The position numbers and the translations under genes were made by a program. A stretch of DNA of 64,000 nucleotides from Clusia tigrina (Eukaryota > Arthropoda > Insecta > Diptera > Clusiidae), in contig OV050033.1 of NCBI GenBank assembly GCA_920105625.2, forward strand, positions 126,603,821 to 126,667,820, read 5' to 3'. Below are positions 59,298 through 64,000 of the stretch, piece by piece. The notes under the pieces are model-generated. The model searched no databases, was not told the DNA's origin, and saw only the letters and a program-made list of their open reading frames with translations. The first letter of the stretch is position 1. Every line of letters begins with the position of its first letter.

Positions 59298-61916
59298 TCA
59301 CGTCTCGCCTAATCGGCTGAGAGCAAGGGTGTCTCTCCTTCTCAGCCGAGTGTGACCTCTATAATTTAGAATATTGCGGGCCAGTGGATTTAAGTGGAAC
59401 TCAAGCTTCTTAATATACGTTGTCACATGTTTTGAAAACACATTTTTTACCATCGGGACGTTTAGATCCTTGTGAATGCACGAATTTTTGACATACCACG
59501 GAGCGGCTGTAATCATTCGGAGGATTTTATTTTGTCGCCTTTGAATTTTCTCTATATTTGACGCAGAGGCAGTATCCCATAGCTGAATCGAGCCGTATAG
59601 TAGAAGTTTACAGTCTAGGCTTAGTGTAGAATTTCTCCCAATAAGCCAGTTAATTTGAACTGTTTTTAGTTTCATTTGGATCAACTTTGCTTCTATGTGG
59701 GTTTTCCATGTTAATCGACGATCAAGATGAATACCGAGGTATTTAACCTCGCTGTGTTGGGGTATAGTCTGGGTGTTGATATGGATAGGCGGGCATGTTT
59801 CCCTGCGCAATGTAAATGTAATATGTACACATTTTTGTTCGTTCACCTTTGTCCTCCATTGTTGTACCCATTTTTCCAACTGAGATATATATTCCTGTAA
59901 TTTGTGGCATGCTTCTTGACGGTTTTCGTGGACGCTTAGGAAAGCTGTATCATCAGCGAATGTTGATACGTGGATATAATCGCTTATTGGCATATCAGAG
60001 GCGTATATCAAATATAAGATAGGACCCAAAATGCTGCCTTGGGGAACTCCGGCTTGAATCGGTTGAGGTGTGCTCAGAAAATTACCTTCTTTGATGATAA
60101 ATTTTCGTCCAGTTAAATAGTTTTAAAATAGCTTCTGAGTGTTTGCTGGTAATAATTTTGTTTAATTTCAAAATTAAACCTTCATGCCATACTTTCTCAA
60201 AAGCCTGGGAAACGTCAATGAAGAGGGCAGAACAATATTTATTTTCTTCGAACCTTTTTCTAACTACGTTTACAAGTCTATCTGTTTGTTCAATAGTGCT
60301 ATGTTTTCTTCTGAATCCAAATTGATGATCTGGAATGCATCCATTCTCATTTAGTATGGGGGTCAGCTTGCTCATAAGTAGTTTTTCAAATAGTTTCGAC
60401 ATGTTAGATAATAGGCTAATAGGTCTATAAGAATCTGCTTTCGTATGGTCTTTTCCGGGCTTAGGTATCATGGTAATCAACATTCAGTAGGATACTGTTG
60501 GAGGCGTAAAATAGTATTAAAAATTAAAATAATTATTTTTCTTACTATACGGGGCAGTTCTAATAGCATCTTATTACTGATTCTGTCATTACCTGGGGCT
60601 TTCCTCGGGTTTAAGCCAGCAATAGCGGTTTCAATATCCCGAATATTAAATCTCAGAGGAATCGCTGCTTCCGCGACCACTGTTGGCAGCTCAAGTATAT
60701 CAGCAGATATGTTTGGAGTGAAAACGGTTTTCAAATGGTTTACAAAAAGATTCCCTTTTTCAGTATCAGTTCTTGCCCAAGCTCCGCCCAAAGTTCGTAG
60801 GGGAGGCTTACATATCTCAGGTTTTTTAAGTCCTCTGGTTGCTCGCCATAGCGAATAATCTGTTTGTGGCGTTGCATCGAGATCTTGGAGAAATTTCTGC
60901 AGAGATGCTGATTTTTTATATTCTAATAATTTTCTAAGCTGTTTGGTACATTCTTTGAGCCTAATTTTTAACTGCGGGGATCTGTATCGTTGCCATTCTC
61001 TTCGAACTCTTCTTTTTTCTGACAATAGCCATTCTACATTTACAGAGTGGATTCTATGGTATCTGACCTGTCGATTGGTAGAAGTTGCATGTTCAACAGC
61101 TTGCTTGAGGATTGCATCTAGCTTTCTAATAGAGCCATCTATGTCTGCAAGCGTTGTTAACAGCATGCTATCGGTGCAATGGGCACTGAGGTATTTCTTG
61201 TATTTCAACCAGTTAACATGTGTAATTGTCGTCGCCAACTCACCAGTTTCTCGGGGGTTTCGTATGGTAATAATAGTGGGAGAATGATCTGAAGATAATT
61301 CTAGTGAGACCACAACTAGAAACATTTCGCTGGGAACGCCCTTTACCATTTCAAAATCAATAACATCTGCAGTCTTTTTTCGATCTGATGGCCAGTAGGT
61401 TGGTTGTCCGCATGAAATTACTTTTAACCCCATTTTAGTAATTGTATCAAACAGAACACGTCCCTTCGGGGTGATTAGCCGTGATCCCCAGAAAGTATGC
61501 TTAGCGTTGTAATCACCAGCTGCCAGAACACGTGGTCCTAGTGATTTATAAAATTTACTGTATTGACTTTCTGTGATTGAAAATCTGGGAGGAGAATAAA
61601 TCGATGAAAATACCAAGTCCTGGTGGAAATTTTCGACGCAAATATTTGTTGCCTGAAGGTAATCCTCACGAGTGTCTCCCAGAGAATAGTGTTTGAGTCG
61701 CGACTTTATAAGTATTGCCTAGCCACCACAAGCTCTTCCTCGGGGGTCCTTGGTATCGTATAAAGTGTATACATTTATTTTAAAAAAGCTTCTAGGCGTC
61801 AAATGTGTCTCAGAAATCAGCATTACGTCAATTTGTTTATCCAATAGGAAATATTCCAGTTCGTTTTTATGTTGGCGGATGCCGTTTGTGTTCCAGAAAC
61901 AGATTTTTAGGTTCAT
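59298..61916 (-). pseudogene. LINE ORF2: endonuclease-reverse transcriptase (broken)
   Basis: The product would nick target DNA and reverse-transcribe the element. The AP-type endonuclease begins MNLKICFWNTNG, with ISETHL, AAGDYNAKH and SSDHSP. The reverse transcriptase shows YRPISLLSNMSKLFEKLL, QFGFRRKHSTIEQ, FIDVSQAFEKVWH, AGVPQGSILGP (in the shifted frame), FADDTAFLS and KYLGIHLDRRLTWK. Lesions include a TAG at 61721-61719, a frameshift with small deletion at about 60480, a one-base frameshift near 60115, and an in-frame loss near 59585 (LLLYGSIQLWD). The C-terminal region after the reverse transcriptase is short, as usual for this clade. Confidence 0.9.
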
Positions 61917-63558
61917 GGTTTGTTTAATACCGCCTGCAGCAGTTTAGATTGCATTTTCAACATTTCCTGCATCATGCAGGTCATGTTGGTTGTAAAACTA
62001 TTTACTGGCTGAATTAAGGTCTCTATTAAGGCTTGAAGACTACTAAAATTAAAGCTGTGGATATCGTTTTCTGGTAGCTCTTTTTGCACTATAGTCTGGC
62101 AAGGTATAAATCGATACCATCAAGGTATTACTCAAATCAGTACTTGTACTCGAAGCAATGAAGGAATCGATACCTACCAGTATCGGAAAGGTATCGAGTA
62201 CTTGATTGTTTGAGTACAAAGAACATAGAACTACATTTTGCATATATTAAGTTATTGTATTTGATTTCAGAAAATAGAAAACATTTTTATAAAATATCCC
62301 CAACTGTTATAACTAAAAATATTTATACGAGATAGGTTTAATTTTTTCATACAAAGAAAGAGTTTAATTTTCATTTTTTGATATATTTCTTAAAAACAAC
62401 AACCTTTCTGTGTTTTCCTGAAAGGCGGTTTCTTGTTTTTGATATAGTTGCACCTGTTTTCGAGAAAAGTCTCTCGCAGGGAACAGACGACCCAATAACG
62501 ATAAGTAAATGCGAGCTTGCTTATATAGCTGAGGAAATGTAGTGCGCAAATACCAGGGTTGCTGATGCATTATTAGCTTGGAGTTTACACGGTAAAGTTT
62601 TCAGGCCATTTTTCTTTCAATTTCCAACACACTCAACTTTTTTCCTACATGTGCTATAAAAAGTGTGAGTAGAGTGTGAGACAGTAGAAATAAGTTTTGC
62701 GCTTCCGATACAAGTATCTTTTTTTCGATACCTACTTGGATAGCGGTAAAATGTATCGAGTACAAAAATACTCGGTTACTCGAGAAAAGTATCGAGTATG
62801 TACTTGTATTTACTAGTATCCATTTATCCCTAAGTCTGACTAGACTTTAAAACATTTCCGTAAGAAAATTGACTGGTAGATGGTTGGGCTGACTCTGGGA
62901 AATTTGAGTTAAGCAGATTCATAGGCTGAGTGGATGTAGGAATAGATTTTTTGGTCAAAGATCGATCTACGTGCACGTAAACAGGGCAGACCCTATAGTT
63001 GGCAGTATGGTTACTACCGCAATTGCCACATTTTTTTTATTTTTGGGTCATATTTTGGTTTGACACATTTGGCGGTATCATGTAGGTCCCCACACACTAC
63101 GCAAACGGAGGGTAACTTGCAGTAAGTCTTAGTATGGCCAAATTCTTGGCAGTTCTGGCATTGAACGGGTCCTGCACGTTTATGCGGTTCTTCTACAGTA
63201 ACTCTACGGTGCAACTAATATTTTAGGTTATAAATGGGGTGAGGTTCGTTCTTCTTCAGTTTCATGTCACCTGGTTCTAGTTCCACCCGAAATAGTGGTT
63301 GTGGGACTCTGTCTTTGTTTCTGATGTTGGTAACATTTTTAACTTTAAAGCCATTGATTTGCAAGCCCCCCTTTACCTCCTCTGGAGCCACGCAGGAGTC
63401 AATGCCTTTTACAACAATCTGTAGACCCTTAGCGCTTTTTAGCTGGTAAGTGAAGAAGTTTTTGTTTTGTTCTTCAAAATCTGACACAATTTTACGGTAA
63501 TCATTTTCCTGGTTTACCTGGATTTTCGTGAGAGCAAAATCCTTGTTTTCTTCATTTT
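61913..63558 (-). pseudogene. LINE ORF1: gag-like zinc-knuckle protein (broken)
   Basis: This nucleic-acid-binding protein has three zinc knuckles: CQNCQEFGHTKTYC, CVVCGDLHDTAKC, and CGNCGSNHTANYRVC in a shifted frame. It has an in-frame stop after NLKY (near 63216) and a frameshift in an A-run near 63035. A hAT fragment interrupts it between SSQT and IVQKELPEND. Its terminator overlaps the ORF2 start. Confidence 0.88.
62100..62831 (-). mobile_element. hAT transposon fragment nested in the LINE
   Basis: Ends are imperfect inverted repeats (CAAGGTATAAATCGATAC on the left; AGGGATAAATGGATAC on the right, reversed). The flanks TAGTCTGG (62092-62099) and AAGTCTGA (62832-62839) agree at six of eight bases, fitting a decayed hAT 8-bp target duplication. 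Between 62390 and 62500, the minus strand encodes SVPCERLFSK and TRNRLSGKH, the hallmark of the hAT C-terminal dimerisation domain, across a frameshift. Subterminal GTATCGAGTAC motifs recur at both ends. The rest of the transposase is missing. Confidence 0.82.
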
Positions 63559-63559
63559 T

Positions 63560-64000
63560 CTATCAGAATTTATAGTAAAAGTGGAGGAGGAAGCAAGGCT
63601 TCGAAGTTAAGGGCAAAAAGGTGCTAATGAACACTGAAAGAGGAAAATTGTACTTCATATTTTTAACTAAAATGAAGGATTTTGAAATGAGTGACAGGAT
63701 GTGGTGACTTGCTATACTCGTACAGCTCAAAAAATTGTAACTCATTGCACTGAACGATCGTTTATCTTCAAGATTTGGCCCGCTAAGAACCTGTGGCTTG
63801 AGACAGTGTGATGTTTTTGATAGGTTTCAAGAAAGGACAATAATTCGAACACTTTTGACACATTTAAAGAAAACATTCCCCAAATATACCGAACAGTTAA
63901 CGAAAACAGACACAAGTAAACCGTTAGTTGCCCCTGGAAGGTCAACCGATTGGTATTAGGTTCCATATGTAATTAAAAGGTCCTAATTATAGGTCCAAAT
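63560..64000. other. Unassigned sequence at window edge
   Basis: No gene or repeat is recognised upstream of the truncated LINE. Confidence 0.5.

Larger units (their letters stand above)
59153..63558 (-). mobile_element. Degraded Jockey-clade non-LTR retrotransposon
   Basis: This copy-and-paste element reads on the minus strand. Recognisable coding starts within ORF1 near 63558 (5' truncated), and the 3' end near 59153 has AATAAATAATAAATGAG followed by nine A. ORF1 and ORF2 overlap by ATGA at 61916-61913, a Jockey-type arrangement. About 3.67 kb belongs to the LINE and 732 bp to an inserted hAT fragment. Frameshifts, stops and small deletions show it is inactive. A target-site duplication was not found with confidence. 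Confidence 0.92.

Overview
The window looks like nuclear DNA of a higher dipteran fly, most likely a tephritid-type fruit fly. The AT-rich intergenic DNA, introns of about 57-60 bp, CAG/CAA ('opa') repeats, a Jockey-clade LINE, a Tc1/mariner copy and a hAT fragment all fit this. The species assignment is inference; no rRNA, mitochondrial or species-diagnostic gene is present.

The dominant feature is a minus-strand tandem family of glycosyltransferase family 92 (GT92/DUF23) genes between 9.6 and 43.7 kb. There are five intact-looking copies (9.7-11.9, 14.1-15.8, 19.2-20.9, 23.2-24.9 and 27.9-29.6 kb), one pseudogene (31.9-33.6 kb), and one more divergent copy (40.9-43.7 kb) beyond an insertion region. 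Each copy has a short first exon with a signal-anchor, a phase-1 intron, and a large second exon carrying the GT92 domain with an invariant DVDEV motif. That exon is exactly 1364 nt in four copies. In the five intact array copies I can also trace a tiny third exon of 24-42 nt after a phase-0 intron. The copies at 14, 19 and 23 kb form a recent segmental duplication in which the middle copy is a mosaic of its two neighbours. All are predicted type II Golgi membrane enzymes; the sugar substrate cannot be read from sequence.

One unrelated gene, on the plus strand at 37.3-38.3 kb, encodes a secreted Cys-rich protein of the DUF1397 / 27-kDa haemolymph glycoprotein type with a GPI-like tail. A deleted mariner copy lies at 34.96-35.88 kb. 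A degraded Jockey-clade LINE fills 59.15-63.56 kb on the minus strand and is itself split by a hAT fragment at 62.10-62.83 kb. A fragment of another LINE sits at 22.56-23.04 kb between flanking direct repeats.

The rest (1-9.6 kb, most of the spacers, and 43.8-59.1 kb) shows no protein gene. It is unusually rich in unrelated short tandem repeats with periods of 15, 23, 30, 40/103, 49, 56, 65, about 71, about 80 and about 160-190 bp, plus a kilobase-scale purine tract at 30-31 kb and several long hairpins. This DNA may be intergenic or the intron of a larger gene whose exons lie outside the window.
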